Assembly (NCBI GenBank): GCA_036563615.1
Contig: DATCMB010000023.1
Coordinates: 62,001 to 126,000, forward strand
Origin: Candidatus Binatia bacterium
GTDB taxonomy: Bacteria; Desulfobacterota; Binatia; UBA12015
Length of the DNA: 64,000 nt
Direction: 5' to 3'
Shown here: one piece after another, positions 1-10,562 of the stretch
Numbering within the stretch: the first letter of the stretch is position 1
How the letters are laid out: each line of letters opens with the position of its first letter
Program-made: the position numbers and the translations under genes
The notes under the pieces: model-generated
Databases searched by the model: none
Told to the model about the DNA's origin: nothing
What the model saw: the letters and a program-made list of their open reading frames with translations, nothing else

Positions 1-1418
1 ATGTCGTTGCGCTCGAGCGACGTCGCGGCCGGCAAGACCAGGTCCGCGTGACGCGCCATCGGCGTCAAGTATGGATCCTGCACGATGATCGTGTCCGGAC
101 GCGCGAGCGCGCGCCGCAGCCGGTTCAGGTCCTGATGGTGGTGGAAGGGGTTGCCGCCCGCCCAGTGCACGAGGCGGATGTCCGGGTAGACGTAGCGACC
201 GCCGTCGTAGTCGAAGCTCTCGCCGGGGTTCAGAAGCAGGTCCGCGATGCGCGCGACCGGGATGAACGAGCGCACCGGATTCGTCCCGACCGGCACGAGC
301 GGCAGCGGCAGGAGCGCGCTCGGGCTGCCGAGATCGCCCATCGAGCCGTAGCCGTGCCCGAAGCCGCCGCCCGGAAGGCCGATCTGGCCGAGCAGCGCCG
401 CGAGCGCGATCGCCGCCCACACCGGCTGCTCGCCGTGCTGCGCGCGCTGCAGCGAGTACGACACCGTGATCAGGGTGCGCGACCGCGCCATCTCGCGCGC
501 GAGCTCGCGCAGCGCGTCGGCCGCGATGCCGCTGCGCTGCTCGGCCCACTCGGGCGTCTTCGGGACGCCGTCCTCGTGGCCGAGGACGTAGGCGATCAAG
601 CGCTCGGCGCCGTGGCAGCAGCGGCGCAGGAAGTCCTCGTCGTGCAGACCTTCGCTGACGAGCACGTGCGCGAGCGCCAGCATCACCGCGACGTCGCTCA
701 GCGGCACGAGCGGATACCAGCGCGCGCCGATTTCGGCCGCGGCGTCGTCGCGCAGCGGGCTCAGGAGCGCGACGCGCATGCCGCGGCGACGTGCCGTCGC
801 GAGGTGCTCGCGGATCGAGTGTCGCGCCATGCCGCCCGGCGCGACGAAGGTGTTCTTGAGCGGCACGCCGCCGAACGCGACCAGCAGCTCGGTGTGCCGG
901 GCGATCACCGGCCACGACGTCGCGCGACGGAACACTGCACCCGCGTTCCCGACGACGTGCGGCAAGAGCACCAGCGACGCGCCGATGCTGTAGCTGTTGC
1001 ACGACCAGGTGAAGCCGCCGAGCAGGTTCAGGAAGCGGTGCAGCTGACGCTGGCTCTGGTGAAAGAGCCCGGCGCTCGCCCAGCCGTACGAGCCGCCGAA
1101 GATCGCCTGGTTGCCGTGCCGCGCGATGACGCGCTCGAGCTCGCGCGCGGCGAGGTCGAGCGCCTCGTCCCAGTCGAGCTCGACGAACGCGTCGGCGCCG
1201 CGGTCGCGCGACGGACCGGCGCCGTGCTCGAGCCAGCCGCGGCGTGCGAGCGGTCGCAGGACGCGCGTCGGGTGGCGCACGCTGCCCGGGAGGTTCGCGA
1301 GCAGCGGCGACGGATCGGGATCGTGCAGCGGGTGCACCGCCGCGACCTCGCCGTGCTCGACCTCGACGGTGAACGCGCCCCAGTGCGAGCTGTGCGTGAG
1401 GGCCGAGGCGGCGCCCAC
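1..1418 (-). CDS. Molybdopterin oxidoreductase, BisC/TorA/DMSO-reductase type (3' end cut by window)
   Basis: About 472 N-terminal codons are visible; the C-terminus lies outside the window. The reading starts with a GTG directly after the cupin stop and opens with a THSSHWGAF-type N-terminus. It continues with GGSYGWASAGLFHQSQ (about residue 108) and SYSIGAS, where Ser144 matches the serine that ligands molybdenum in DMSO/TMAO/biotin-sulfoxide reductases. There is no N-terminal CxxC cluster, as expected for the subgroup without a 4Fe-4S centre. LVLPAATSLERND near the window edge fits the family. No twin-arginine signal is seen, so a cytoplasmic, biotin-sulfoxide-reductase-like enzyme is likely. 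Substrate is unknown. It follows the cupin gene with almost no gap. Confidence 0.85.
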   Translation of the reverse strand, partial: MGAASALTHSSHWGAFTVEVEHGEVAAVHPLHDPDPSPLLANLPGSVRHPTRVLRPLARRGWLEHGAGPSRDRGADAFVELDWDEALDLAARELERVIARHGNQAIFGGSYGWASAGLFHQSQRQLHRFLNLLGGFTWSCNSYSIGASLVLLPHVVGNAGAVFRRATSWPVIARHTELLVAFGGVPLKNTFVAPGGMARHSIREHLATARRRGMRVALLSPLRDDAAAEIGARWYPLVPLSDVAVMLALAHVLVSEGLHDEDFLRRCCHGAERLIAYVLGHEDGVPKTPEWAEQRSGIAADALRELAREMARSRTLITVSYSLQRAQHGEQPVWAAIALAALLGQIGLPGGGFGHGYGSMGDLGSPSALLPLPLVPVGTNPVRSFIPVARIADLLLNPGESFDYDGGRYVYPDIRLVHWAGGNPFHHHQDLNRLRRALARPDTIIVQDPYLTPMARHADLVLPAATSLERND

Positions 1419-1419
1419 G

Positions 1420-1725
1420 TCAGCGCTTCTCCCCGATCAGGTAGGTCGCGCCCTCCGGTCCGGCGTCGGCGGTGTGTCGGGTGCCGGCGGGCAGCATCAG
1501 GCGGTCGCCGGGCGCGAGCGCGAAGTCGCCCGCGTCGGTGCCGAACGTGATCGCGCCCGAGACGAGCCAGATGCTCTCGTCGTTCGCGTGCGCGTGCGCG
1601 TCGTAGTGCGCGTGCGGCGCGTCGGTCCAGCAGAAGACCGAGTAGCCCTCGCTCTCGAGGCGGGCGCGCAGCGCGGCGACGGTGCGCTCGCCCGAGCCAT
1701 CCCAGCGCCGAACTTCGAGACGCAT
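1420..1725 (-). CDS. Small cupin-domain protein
   Basis: A 101-residue single-domain cupin. Alternating His residues in APHAHYDAHAHANDE (about residues 37-50) form the first metal-binding motif, and GDRLMLPAGTRHTADAGPEG (about 73-92) forms the second cupin box. ATG at 1725 is chosen because the frame further upstream reads antisense to the neighbouring hydrolase. The stop lies one base before the GTG of the molybdoenzyme gene, so the two are probably co-transcribed. The gene is divergent from the hydrolase at 1819, with about 90 bp between. Function cannot be assigned more precisely than a metal-binding sensor or small isomerase/dioxygenase-like cupin. Confidence 0.8.
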   Translation of the reverse strand: MRLEVRRWDGSGERTVAALRARLESEGYSVFCWTDAPHAHYDAHAHANDESIWLVSGAITFGTDAGDFALAPGDRLMLPAGTRHTADAGPEGATYLIGEKR

Positions 1726-1818
1726 GCGCGAGCTGTAGTCGACCGCGGCCTCGCGAGGCAACGGGAATCGCGCGCGACACCCTCGCCAGAGCCAGCGCCG
1801 ACCTCTAGGCTCGTGATC

Positions 1819-2691
1819 GTGCCGAACCTCGAGGCCTGGCTCGCCGCCGGCGAGCGCGTCCCGGTCACGCTGCGCGGAGTGCGCCGCGAGATCTTCGTGC
1901 GCACAGCCGGCGACGGACCGTGGTGCACGCTGCTGCACGGCTTCCCGACGTCGGCGTTCGACTGGCACCGCGTCTTCGACGCGCTTTGCATCCCCCGCCG
2001 CGTGCTCGCGTTCGACTTCCTGGGCTTCGGCGACTCCGACAAGCCCGCGGACCACGACTACTCGATCCACGAGCAGGCGGACCTCACCGAGCAGATGTGG
2101 GCGCGCAGCGGCGTCGAGTCGACGGCGCTCGTGGTCCACGACTACGCCGTTTCGGTCGCGCAGGAGCTGCTCGCGCGCAGCCTCGACGGCAGCCTGCGCG
2201 TGCGGATCGAGCGCGTGATCTTCATGAACGGCGGTCTCTATCCCGAGCTGCACCGACCGCTGCGCGCGCAGGAGATGCTGCTCGATCCCGAGATCGGCCC
2301 GAAGGTCGGCGAGCTCATGACCGAGGAGACCTTCGCCGCGTCGCTGCGGCAGACCTACTCGCCGTCGCACCAGCCGAGCGACGAGGACCTGTCGTGCGCG
2401 TGGCGGACGGTGTCGCGGCGCGGCGGAGCGATGATCGGCTACCGTCTGATCCGCTACATCACCGACCGTCAGCGGCATCGCGACCGCTGGGTCGCGGCGC
2501 TCGAGACCTCGCCGGTCGAGCGCGCGTTCATCTGGGGCATGCTCGACCCGGTGTCGGGCGCGCACATGGCGGAGCGCATCGCGGAGCGGCTCCCCGACGC
2601 GGAGCTGATCCGCCTCGACGACGTCGCGCACTGGCCGCAGCTCGAGGCGCCCGACCGCGTCGCGGCGAACTTGATGCGCATGCTGGAGTGA
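1819..2691 (+). CDS. Alpha/beta hydrolase, MEST/PEG1-like
   Basis: About 290 residues with an alpha/beta-hydrolase fold. Visible are LLHGFPTSAFDW (oxyanion region, about 38-49), FDFLGFGDSDKP, the nucleophile elbow VVHDYAVSVAQELL (Asp108) and DDVAHWPQLEAP with the likely catalytic His near 271. HDY-xxx-VAQELL followed by NGGLYPELHRPL is the signature of the MEST group, which like epoxide hydrolases and haloalkane dehalogenases carries Asp at the nucleophile position. The elbow lacks the usual glycine after HDY. Start is GTG 1819 (or GTG 1813); the longer open frame upstream reads antisense to the cupin. Substrate unknown. Confidence 0.82.
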   Translation: MPNLEAWLAAGERVPVTLRGVRREIFVRTAGDGPWCTLLHGFPTSAFDWHRVFDALCIPRRVLAFDFLGFGDSDKPADHDYSIHEQADLTEQMWARSGVESTALVVHDYAVSVAQELLARSLDGSLRVRIERVIFMNGGLYPELHRPLRAQEMLLDPEIGPKVGELMTEETFAASLRQTYSPSHQPSDEDLSCAWRTVSRRGGAMIGYRLIRYITDRQRHRDRWVAALETSPVERAFIWGMLDPVSGAHMAERIAERLPDAELIRLDDVAHWPQLEAPDRVAANLMRMLE

Positions 2692-2729
2692 GCTCCACCG
2701 CGTCGGAGCACGGATCGAGGAGGGAGACG

Positions 2730-3077
2730 ATGACGCACCGGGGAAGCTGCCACTGTGGCCGCGTCGCCTTCGAGGTCGACGGCGACGTCGAGCAGGTGAT
2801 CGAGTGCAACTGCTCGCACTGCGACCGCAAGGGCTTTCTGCTCTGGTTCGTGCCGCGATCGAATTTCAGATTGACGAGTGGAGTCGACGACCTCCGCGCC
2901 TACACCTTCAACAAGCACGTCATCCAGCACCAGTTCTGCACGACGTGCGGCACGCAGGCGTTCGCCTTCGGCAAGGACCGCAACGGCAACGAGACCGCGG
3001 CGATCAACGTGCGCTGCCTGCCGGATCTCGACCGCTCGCGGCTGAAGGTGATGCAGGTCGACGGCCGCAGCTTCTGA
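2730..3077 (+). CDS. GFA-family (glutathione-dependent formaldehyde-activating-like) zinc protein
   Basis: A 115-residue protein with all zinc cysteines of the GFA/CENP-V fold: CHC at 7-9, CNCSHC at 26-31 and CTTC at 70-73. Length and motif order match single-domain Gfa proteins, a fold first described for S-hydroxymethylglutathione formation, but most members are uncharacterised. A clear Shine-Dalgarno (gaggaggga) precedes ATG 2730. It lies 38 bp after the MEST-like hydrolase on the same strand, so the pair is probably one transcript. Confidence 0.85.
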   Translation: MTHRGSCHCGRVAFEVDGDVEQVIECNCSHCDRKGFLLWFVPRSNFRLTSGVDDLRAYTFNKHVIQHQFCTTCGTQAFAFGKDRNGNETAAINVRCLPDLDRSRLKVMQVDGRSF

Positions 3078-3137
3078 GCAGCGGTAACCTCTGATTCAGG
3101 GCACGCTCGTCGTCGAGCGCGGCCGGCCGCGCGCCCG

Positions 3138-3995
3138 TCAAGCAACGCCGAAGCGGCGGAACCACTCGAGCATGCGCTTCCAGCCGTCCGCCGCGTCCTG
3201 CTCGCGGTAGGACGGGCGGTAGTCGGCGAAGAAGCCGTGCGGCGCGTCGTCGTAGACGACGATCTCCGACTTGCTGCCCGCCTTCTCGAGCGCGCGCCGC
3301 ATCGCCTCGACGTCGGCGAGCGGGATGCCGGTGTCCTTCTCGCCGTAGAGCCCGAGCACCGGAGCCTTGAGCTCGGCGGCGACGTCGATCGGCTGGCGCG
3401 GGTGCAGCGCATCCGACGGGCTCGCGAGGCGACCGTACCAGGCGACGCCCGCCTTGAGCCGCGGGCTGTGCGCGGCGTAGAGCCAGACGATCCGCCCGCC
3501 CCAGCAGAAGCCGGTGATGCCGAGCTTCGCCGCGTCGGCGCGGTTGCTCTTCGCGGCCCAGTCGACCGTCGCGTCGAGGTCCTGCATCACCTGCGCGTCC
3601 GGCACCTTCGACACCACGGTCGAGACGATCTGCTGGATGTCGGTGATCTTCGACACGTCGCCTTGGCGCGCGAAGAGCTCGGGCGCGACCGCGAAGTAGC
3701 CCTCCTTCGCGAGGCGTCGGCAGACGTCCTTGATGTGCTCGTGGACGCCGAAGATCTCCTGCACGACGAGCACCACCGGCCGCCGGTCGTCGCCCTCGCG
3801 CACCGCGCGATAGGCCGGCAGCTCGACGCCCTCGACCGGGATCTTCACCTCGCCGGCTTCGAGCCCGGTCGTGTCGGTCGTGATGGTCGCGTGCCCGAGG
3901 ACCGGCGCCACGGCGGCGGCAAAGCCGGTCGCGAGCGAGGTGACGATGAGCTCGCGCCGCGTGATGCCGCCGGTCGTTCGCTCGAGCTTGCTCAT
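3138..3995 (-). CDS. Exported dienelactone hydrolase family protein
   Basis: A 285-residue protein. The N-terminus has ITRRELIVTSLATGFAAAVA (about 11-30), a twin-arginine-like signal followed by a hydrophobic stretch, so export is predicted. The mature part is a dienelactone hydrolase domain with Glu80 (VVQEIFG), Cys164 (GFCWGG), Asp221 (GEKDTGIP) and His252 (APHGFFADYRP) forming the expected triad and partner. The nucleophile is Cys, as in carboxymethylenebutenolidase. It lies 37 bp downstream of the DUF2142 gene on the same strand and may be in that operon. The physiological ester or lactone is unknown. Confidence 0.88.
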   Translation of the reverse strand: MSKLERTTGGITRRELIVTSLATGFAAAVAPVLGHATITTDTTGLEAGEVKIPVEGVELPAYRAVREGDDRRPVVLVVQEIFGVHEHIKDVCRRLAKEGYFAVAPELFARQGDVSKITDIQQIVSTVVSKVPDAQVMQDLDATVDWAAKSNRADAAKLGITGFCWGGRIVWLYAAHSPRLKAGVAWYGRLASPSDALHPRQPIDVAAELKAPVLGLYGEKDTGIPLADVEAMRRALEKAGSKSEIVVYDDAPHGFFADYRPSYREQDAADGWKRMLEWFRRFGVA

Positions 3996-4032
3996 GCGCG
4001 TCCCTCCTTGGCTCGGGGCGCCGCGTTGCGGC

Positions 4033-5532
4033 TCACACCCAGAGTCGCAGGCCCCGCTGCACGGTATACGTCAGCACCGCGACGAGCAGAACCAGGGCGC
4101 CCGCAGCCAGCACGAGCCGAGCGCGCGAGGCCGTCGGCCACGCGCCGCGCGGCGACACGCCCACGAGCAGCGCCGGCAGCAGGGGCACGATGTAGCGGCT
4201 CTGCACGCCGTCGATCGAGTCCGCGCCGGCCCTGGTCCACAGCAGAAACGCGAGCAGCGAGATCCCGACCGTGGTGAGGACGACCGCCGCGACGGCGGTC
4301 GCGCGCGCACGCAGCCCGGGCCAGAGCGTCGGCCTCGGCTCTGCAAGCACTGCGCAGGCCACGGCCGCGACCCAGGCGACGAACGCCCAGGTGCTCGGCG
4401 AGCGCAAGAACCAGATCGTGTCGACCTGGAGAAGCAGCGACTTTCGCGCCACCAGCCACAGCATCTCGCCGATCATCGCCGCGACCGCGAGCGGCTCGTG
4501 CCCGATGCGGACGAGGTTGTCGGCGACGGTCTGCATGCCGTGGGGCGCGACCGTCTTTGCGACCTGCCAGCGCGCGACGACGAACCACAGCGCGAGCGTC
4601 GCCAGCGCGACCGCCAGGATGGTCGCCACCGCGAAGATCTGGCGCCGGACGCCGCCGAAGCGCTCCGCCGGCACGAGGAACAGCAGCAGCACGAGCGGCG
4701 CGTACGCGAGCTTGACCACCGCCAACGCGGTCGCGAGCAGCGCGAGCGGCACGAGACGCGGCGGCGAGCCCGTGTCCGAGGTCGCGAGCCGCACGACGCA
4801 CGCGGTCCAGAGCAGCGCGAGGCCGTTGGTCACGCCGTCGACGGCCAGCGTCGAGGCGACGAACACCGAGAGCGGCGCGAGCGCGAGCGCGGCGAAGGCG
4901 AGCCGGTAGCACGGTGTCGACCGGATCGCCGCCCAGCCGAGGAGCAGCCACGCGGCGACGTTCGCGAACCGCGCCGCGTAGAGCTGCACCAGCACGGAGG
5001 AGGAGAGCATGCGCGCGCCGGCGATCCCGAGCGCCTGCGGGACGTAGCCGAGCAGCGGGTAGGTCGCGTTCAGGAGGTGCACCGGACGGCGGTCGTTCGA
5101 CCGGGCCTCGATGGCGAGCTTGCGGCGCAGCGCCTTCAGCGACTCCGGTCCCTTGTGGCGCTTCCTCTCGAGCTCGAGAGAGCGCGTCAAGAGCAGTTTT
5201 CCAACGCCGCGCGGCAGCTCGACGCGCGTCGCCTTCATCGCCGGCAGCAACGTGAAGTTCAGCTCGGAGAGGCGGTACGCTTGGATGAGGTGCGTGTTCT
5301 CGTCGCCCCAGCGCAGGGGCGGCGTGACGAGCGCGAGCGCGAGTCCGCAGAGCGCGCCGATCAGCAGGAAGGCGCGCGCCGCCCAGACGCCCGCTGGGTT
5401 CGAGCGCGACCGCGTCAGCGCGGCGTTGCTCGGCGTGACGTCGATCGCATCCGCCGGCGGAGGGGCAGCGACGCGAGCGTGCTGGCCCGCACGCACGCTC
5501 GCGTCGCCTCGGTCAGCGGACCGTGAACCCAC
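4033..5532 (-). CDS. DUF2142 family integral membrane protein
   Basis: Up to 499 residues with about ten hydrophobic segments, e.g. ARAFLLIGALCGLALALV (about 51-68) and LLATALAVVKLAYAPLVLLL. TPPLRWGDENTHLIQAYRLSE (about 70-90) is the diagnostic DUF2142 motif, in which an acidic pair after the first membrane helix resembles GT-C glycosyltransferases. Some DUF2142 members act in polysaccharide or teichoic-acid modification; an activity here is inference. The GTG start used overlaps the stop of the PKD gene by 20 bp, and a later GTG is possible because the first 45 residues are low-complexity. Confidence 0.75.
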   Translation of the reverse strand: MGSRSADRGDASVRAGQHARVAAPPPADAIDVTPSNAALTRSRSNPAGVWAARAFLLIGALCGLALALVTPPLRWGDENTHLIQAYRLSELNFTLLPAMKATRVELPRGVGKLLLTRSLELERKRHKGPESLKALRRKLAIEARSNDRRPVHLLNATYPLLGYVPQALGIAGARMLSSSVLVQLYAARFANVAAWLLLGWAAIRSTPCYRLAFAALALAPLSVFVASTLAVDGVTNGLALLWTACVVRLATSDTGSPPRLVPLALLATALAVVKLAYAPLVLLLFLVPAERFGGVRRQIFAVATILAVALATLALWFVVARWQVAKTVAPHGMQTVADNLVRIGHEPLAVAAMIGEMLWLVARKSLLLQVDTIWFLRSPSTWAFVAWVAAVACAVLAEPRPTLWPGLRARATAVAAVVLTTVGISLLAFLLWTRAGADSIDGVQSRYIVPLLPALLVGVSPRGAWPTASRARLVLAAGALVLLVAVLTYTVQRGLRLWV

Positions 5533-6514
5533 GCGACGCCGGTTTCGATGCGGCGCCGCGATTGTCGAACACGACGAGCGATGCGCGGTAGTCCCCCGGC
5601 GCGTAGACGAAGCGCGCGACCGGGTCGGGACCGTCCTGCACGCGTCCGTCGCCCGACTCGAAGCGGTAGCGGACGATCGTGCCGTCGCGATCGGTCGAGC
5701 CGGTGCCGTCGAGCTCGACGAGCCCGGGCGTGTTCTCGCCGAGGTGCTGGTTCTGGCGCAGCGACGCCGTCGGCGGCTTGTTCTGCTCGTCCGGCGGTGC
5801 GGTCGGCTGCGGCGTGACCGTCGGCCGCGGCGTCGCGGTCGGACCGGGGCTCGGCGTCACGGTCGGACGCGGCGTCGGCGGCGTGCTGCCCTTCGGATCC
5901 TGCGAGCGCATGTGGTAGCGCCCGGGCTTCGTGCACACCCACTCCTTGGTGGTGCGGATCTCGACCGGTGGATTGACGCCGTCGTCGAGGAGCAAGCCGT
6001 GCACGATCGGCGTCAGCGGGAGATTGGACGAGTCGGTGTTCTCCTCGCACACCCGCGGCCGACGCCGCATGAGGCCGCGGTCGAGCTTGAGGCGGATCTC
6101 GTACGCGTCCTTGCGGAACTGGATCTGCAAGCGGATGTGCGGCCGGTAGCCGCGCGGCTGGTCGAACACCGCGTTCGTGGGGCGGTTGCTGTCGCGCCCC
6201 TCGAGCACGAGCGGCACCACCGGCGCGTCGTCGATGGTGGTCATGAGCTCACCGAGGCCACCGGGCGCCGCGTCGACGAAAAGGTGCTCGAGCACCACCG
6301 TCGTGCGGCTCAGGTCGAGCGGGTGGTCGAGGACGAACTTCCCTCGGATGCGGAACTCGACGCCGCCCACCTGTCCAGGACCACGTTGCACGCCGACGTC
6401 GGTGATGGAGCCGTTGAAGTCGAAGAGATCCACGGCGCGTACTTCGGGTGCCGGGCCGACGAGAACCAGAAACGCCGCGAACGGAACCATGCGGATCCAC
6501 CGAGGAACGGACAT
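5513..6514 (-). CDS. Secreted PKD-domain protein with Pro/Thr linker
   Basis: A 333-residue protein starting at an ATG with a near-perfect Shine-Dalgarno (aaggaggtgg). Residues 1-27 form a Sec signal peptide ending around PEVRA. The middle (about 28-205) is a beta-rich domain I do not recognise. A low-complexity linker of repeated PTVTP/PTATP units (about 208-240) leads to a C-terminal PKD-like domain with GTGSTDRDGTIVRYRFESGDG and YAPGDYRASLVVFDNRG, the usual PKD strands. Likely a periplasmic or surface binding protein. Downstream DUF2142 and hydrolase genes follow on the same strand. Confidence 0.78.
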   Translation of the reverse strand: MSVPRWIRMVPFAAFLVLVGPAPEVRAVDLFDFNGSITDVGVQRGPGQVGGVEFRIRGKFVLDHPLDLSRTTVVLEHLFVDAAPGGLGELMTTIDDAPVVPLVLEGRDSNRPTNAVFDQPRGYRPHIRLQIQFRKDAYEIRLKLDRGLMRRRPRVCEENTDSSNLPLTPIVHGLLLDDGVNPPVEIRTTKEWVCTKPGRYHMRSQDPKGSTPPTPRPTVTPSPGPTATPRPTVTPQPTAPPDEQNKPPTASLRQNQHLGENTPGLVELDGTGSTDRDGTIVRYRFESGDGRVQDGPDPVARFVYAPGDYRASLVVFDNRGAASKPASRGFTVR

Positions 6515-6789
6515 GAAGCCACCTCCTTGTGTGGGGTTCGTCGGGCCGTCGCAGGTTAAATCCGCGCGCGGTGGGCGACACAACGGGGTTCGCGGAAATA
6601 TGTGCTTTCCGGGCGACGCGGCGGTCGCTCGACGACCTCGGCACGAGCGCCGGAGCGCGAGCGTAGGGGCGGGATCGCGCGGCGCGCGCCGCGCTTGGTC
6701 AACGCGACCCACTGTGTCGCGCTGACACACGCGCCGAGAAAACCCTTGTCGGACGGGCCTCGCCGCCGGGCGTCACGCTCCTGCGGCGC

Positions 6790-7446
6790 GTGCTGTGTCG
6801 GAACGATCCGCCGGCGGCGCGCAGAGAGCCGCGCAAATGCTCGGGTCCTCGGTGGCACGACCGCTGCACGAGGAGCCGTCGCGTGCGACCCGAACACGAC
6901 AGCGCGTCTACTGCGACGGCCGCCCCCTCGGCCGTCAACGTTCCACCCTCTACCCTGCGCTCGGTGCGTCGGGTCGCACGTCCCTTCGCTCAGCGGGACG
7001 TGCCGGCTTCTCGCCGCACGGCCGCGACACGCCCGCCCGCGCCCTCGCCGTCAGCTGCATCGCCGCGCGAGGACGCTCCTCTCTCCGGCGTCTCCCCGTC
7101 GCCCCTCCTCGACGGGGAGACGCCGCCTCCCTCCGCGATCGAGCCGCCCGACGAGTCCTCCGGCGTCTACGCGCTGATGCGCGCCGTGCTGCTCGACGCG
7201 ATCGACTGCCTGACGGGGCACGGCGTCCTGCCGCGCCACCGCGCGCGCGTCGCGATGCAGGCGCGCGTCTGGTTCTCGCGCCGCGACCGCAGCTTCCTGT
7301 TCTCCTACGAGTCGATCTGCGACGTGCTCGGCCTCGACGCCGACCGCCTGCGCAAGAAGCTGCTCACCACGCGGCGTCCGACTCGCGCGGCGCTCGCCGG
7401 GATGATCACGTCCAGCGAGCCTTCCATCACGGGACGCGTCGCCTGA
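6790..7446 (+). CDS. Hypothetical protein with a conserved C-terminal helical domain
   Basis: Only the last 90 or so residues look constrained: MRAVLLDAIDCL, RARVAMQARVWFSRRD, FLFSYESICDVLGLDADRL. This resembles a small domain I recall from many deltaproteobacterial proteins (pattern WxxxxD.xWPFSFxxICxxLGLDPxxLR). Its function is not known to me; the last part looks like a helix-turn-helix. Residues before about 130 are proline- and serine-rich with poor codon bias, and a 14-bp perfect hairpin at 7087-7124 lies within this part, so the true start may be as late as ATG 7177. It precedes the histidine kinase by 131 bp. Confidence 0.5.
   Translation: MLCRNDPPAARREPRKCSGPRWHDRCTRSRRVRPEHDSASTATAAPSAVNVPPSTLRSVRRVARPFAQRDVPASRRTAATRPPAPSPSAASPREDAPLSGVSPSPLLDGETPPPSAIEPPDESSGVYALMRAVLLDAIDCLTGHGVLPRHRARVAMQARVWFSRRDRSFLFSYESICDVLGLDADRLRKKLLTTRRPTRAALAGMITSSEPSITGRVA
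7087..7124. repeat. 14-bp perfect inverted repeat
   Basis: Left arm 7087-7100 (ggcgtctccccgtc) and right arm 7111-7124 are perfectly complementary around a 10-base pyrimidine loop. There is no T-run on either strand. It lies in the weakly coding 5' part of the frame ending at 7446, so it could be a 5' leader structure or terminator ahead of a shorter gene. Confidence 0.6.
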
Positions 7447-7577
7447 ATCCGTCCGCCGTAGCCGCGCCCACTCGAGCTTCCGATCGGGAGTGGAGCGTAG
7501 CCGACCCCGCGTGCAATGATTCGTCCGCCCCGAGCCGGGGCGTTGGCATTTTCTCGCCCCTGCCTCGGATTCCCGGA

Positions 7578-9055
<1,478 letters not shown>

Positions 9056-9059
<4 letters not shown>

Positions 9060-10429
9060 AGCCGAGCATCCTCATCGTCGACGACGACGCCTCGATGTGC
9101 GAGACGCTCGCCGTCGGGCTCGAGCCGCGCGGCTACGAGGTGCGCTGGACGACCTCGGCGCTCGAGGCGCTCGATCTCCTCGCCGGCTGCGCGTTCGATG
9201 CGGTCGTCACCGACCTCAACATGCGCGGCATGAACGGCATCGAGCTGTGCTCGCGCATCGCCGCCGACCGTCCCGACGTGCCGGTGATCGTCATCACCGC
9301 GTTCGGCAGCCTCGACACCGCGGTGGGAGCGATCCGCGCGGGCGCGTACGACTTCATCACCAAGCCGCTCGAGCTCGAGGCGCTGGTGCTCGCGCTCGAG
9401 CGCGCGATCGCGCTGCGGCGTCTGCGCGAGGAGGTGCGTCGCCTGCGCGAGGCGCGCGACGCGGCCTACGGCGACGGCGAGCTGATCGGCGCGAGCCCGG
9501 CGATGCGGCGCGTGCACGAGCTGATCGACCGCATCGTCGACTCCGACGCGTCGGTGCTGATCACCGGCGAGAGCGGCACCGGCAAGGAGGTGGTCGCGCG
9601 CTCGCTGCATCGTCGCGGGCGTCGCAGCCGCGGCCCTTTCGTCGCGATCAACTGCGCCGCGCTGCCGGAGACGCTGCTCGAGAGCGAGCTCTTCGGCCAC
9701 GTGCGCGGCGCGTTCACCGACGCGCGCGCCTCGCGCACCGGCCTCTTCGTGCAGGCGAACGGCGGCACGCTGTTCCTCGACGAGATCGCCGAGCTGCCGC
9801 TGTCGTTGCAGCCCAAGCTGCTGCGCGCGCTGCAGGAGCGCGTCGTGCGTCCGCTCGGCGGCGACACCGAGATCCCGTTCGACGTGCGGCTCATCACGGC
9901 GACCAACCGCGACCTCGAGACTGCCGTGCACGAGGGACGCTTCCGCGAGGACCTCTACTTCCGCGTCAACGTGATCCACATCCCGCTGCCGCCGCTGCGC
10001 GCGCGCGGCGGCGACATCCTGTTGCTCGCGCAGCGCTTCATCAAGGAGTACGGCGCGCGCGCCGGGAAGAATGTCACCGGGCTCTCGCCGCAGGCCGCCG
10101 AGCGTCTGCTCGCGTACTCGTGGCCCGGCAACGTGCGCGAGCTCGAGAACTGCATCGAGCGCGCGATCGCGCTCGCGCAGCACGACAAGATCCTGCCCGA
10201 CGACCTGCCCGAGAAGGTGCGCGACTACCGTCGCTCGCACGTGCTGGTCGCGAGCGACGACCCCGCCGAGCTCGTGCCGCTCGAGGAGGTCGAGCGACGC
10301 TACATCCTGCGCGTCATGGAAGCGGTCGGCGGCAACAAGTCGCAGGCGGCGCAGATCCTCGGCCTCGGCCGCAAGACGCTCTACCGCAAGCTCGAAGCGT
10401 ACGGCGCCCACGAGCGCGCGGAGGAGTGA
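9056..10429 (+). CDS. NtrC-family sigma-54-dependent response regulator
   Basis: 457 residues. The receiver domain (1-120) has acidic pocket DDD at 9-11, phosphoacceptor Asp53 (VVTDLNM) and the lysine in FITKP. The AAA+ domain (about 145-385) has Walker A GESGTGKE and Walker B GGTLFLDEIAEL. The sigma-54 contact loop reads GAFTDA rather than the canonical GAFTGA. A Fis-type HTH (NKSQAAQILGLGRKTLYRKL) ends the protein. Its ATG overlaps the kinase stop (ATGA), so the kinase is its likely partner. Target promoters are not identifiable here. Confidence 0.92.
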
Positions 10430-10562
10430 GGCGCTCGTCGCGGGTCAGGCGAGAGGGGCCGCGCGGCGCTCGAGGCCCGCGCGCGCGACGCGCTCAATCA
10501 GCGTCGCAGCGCGCTCGAGCCCAGCTCGTGCCCGCCCCGGGGATCCGTCGTATAGCTGAAGC

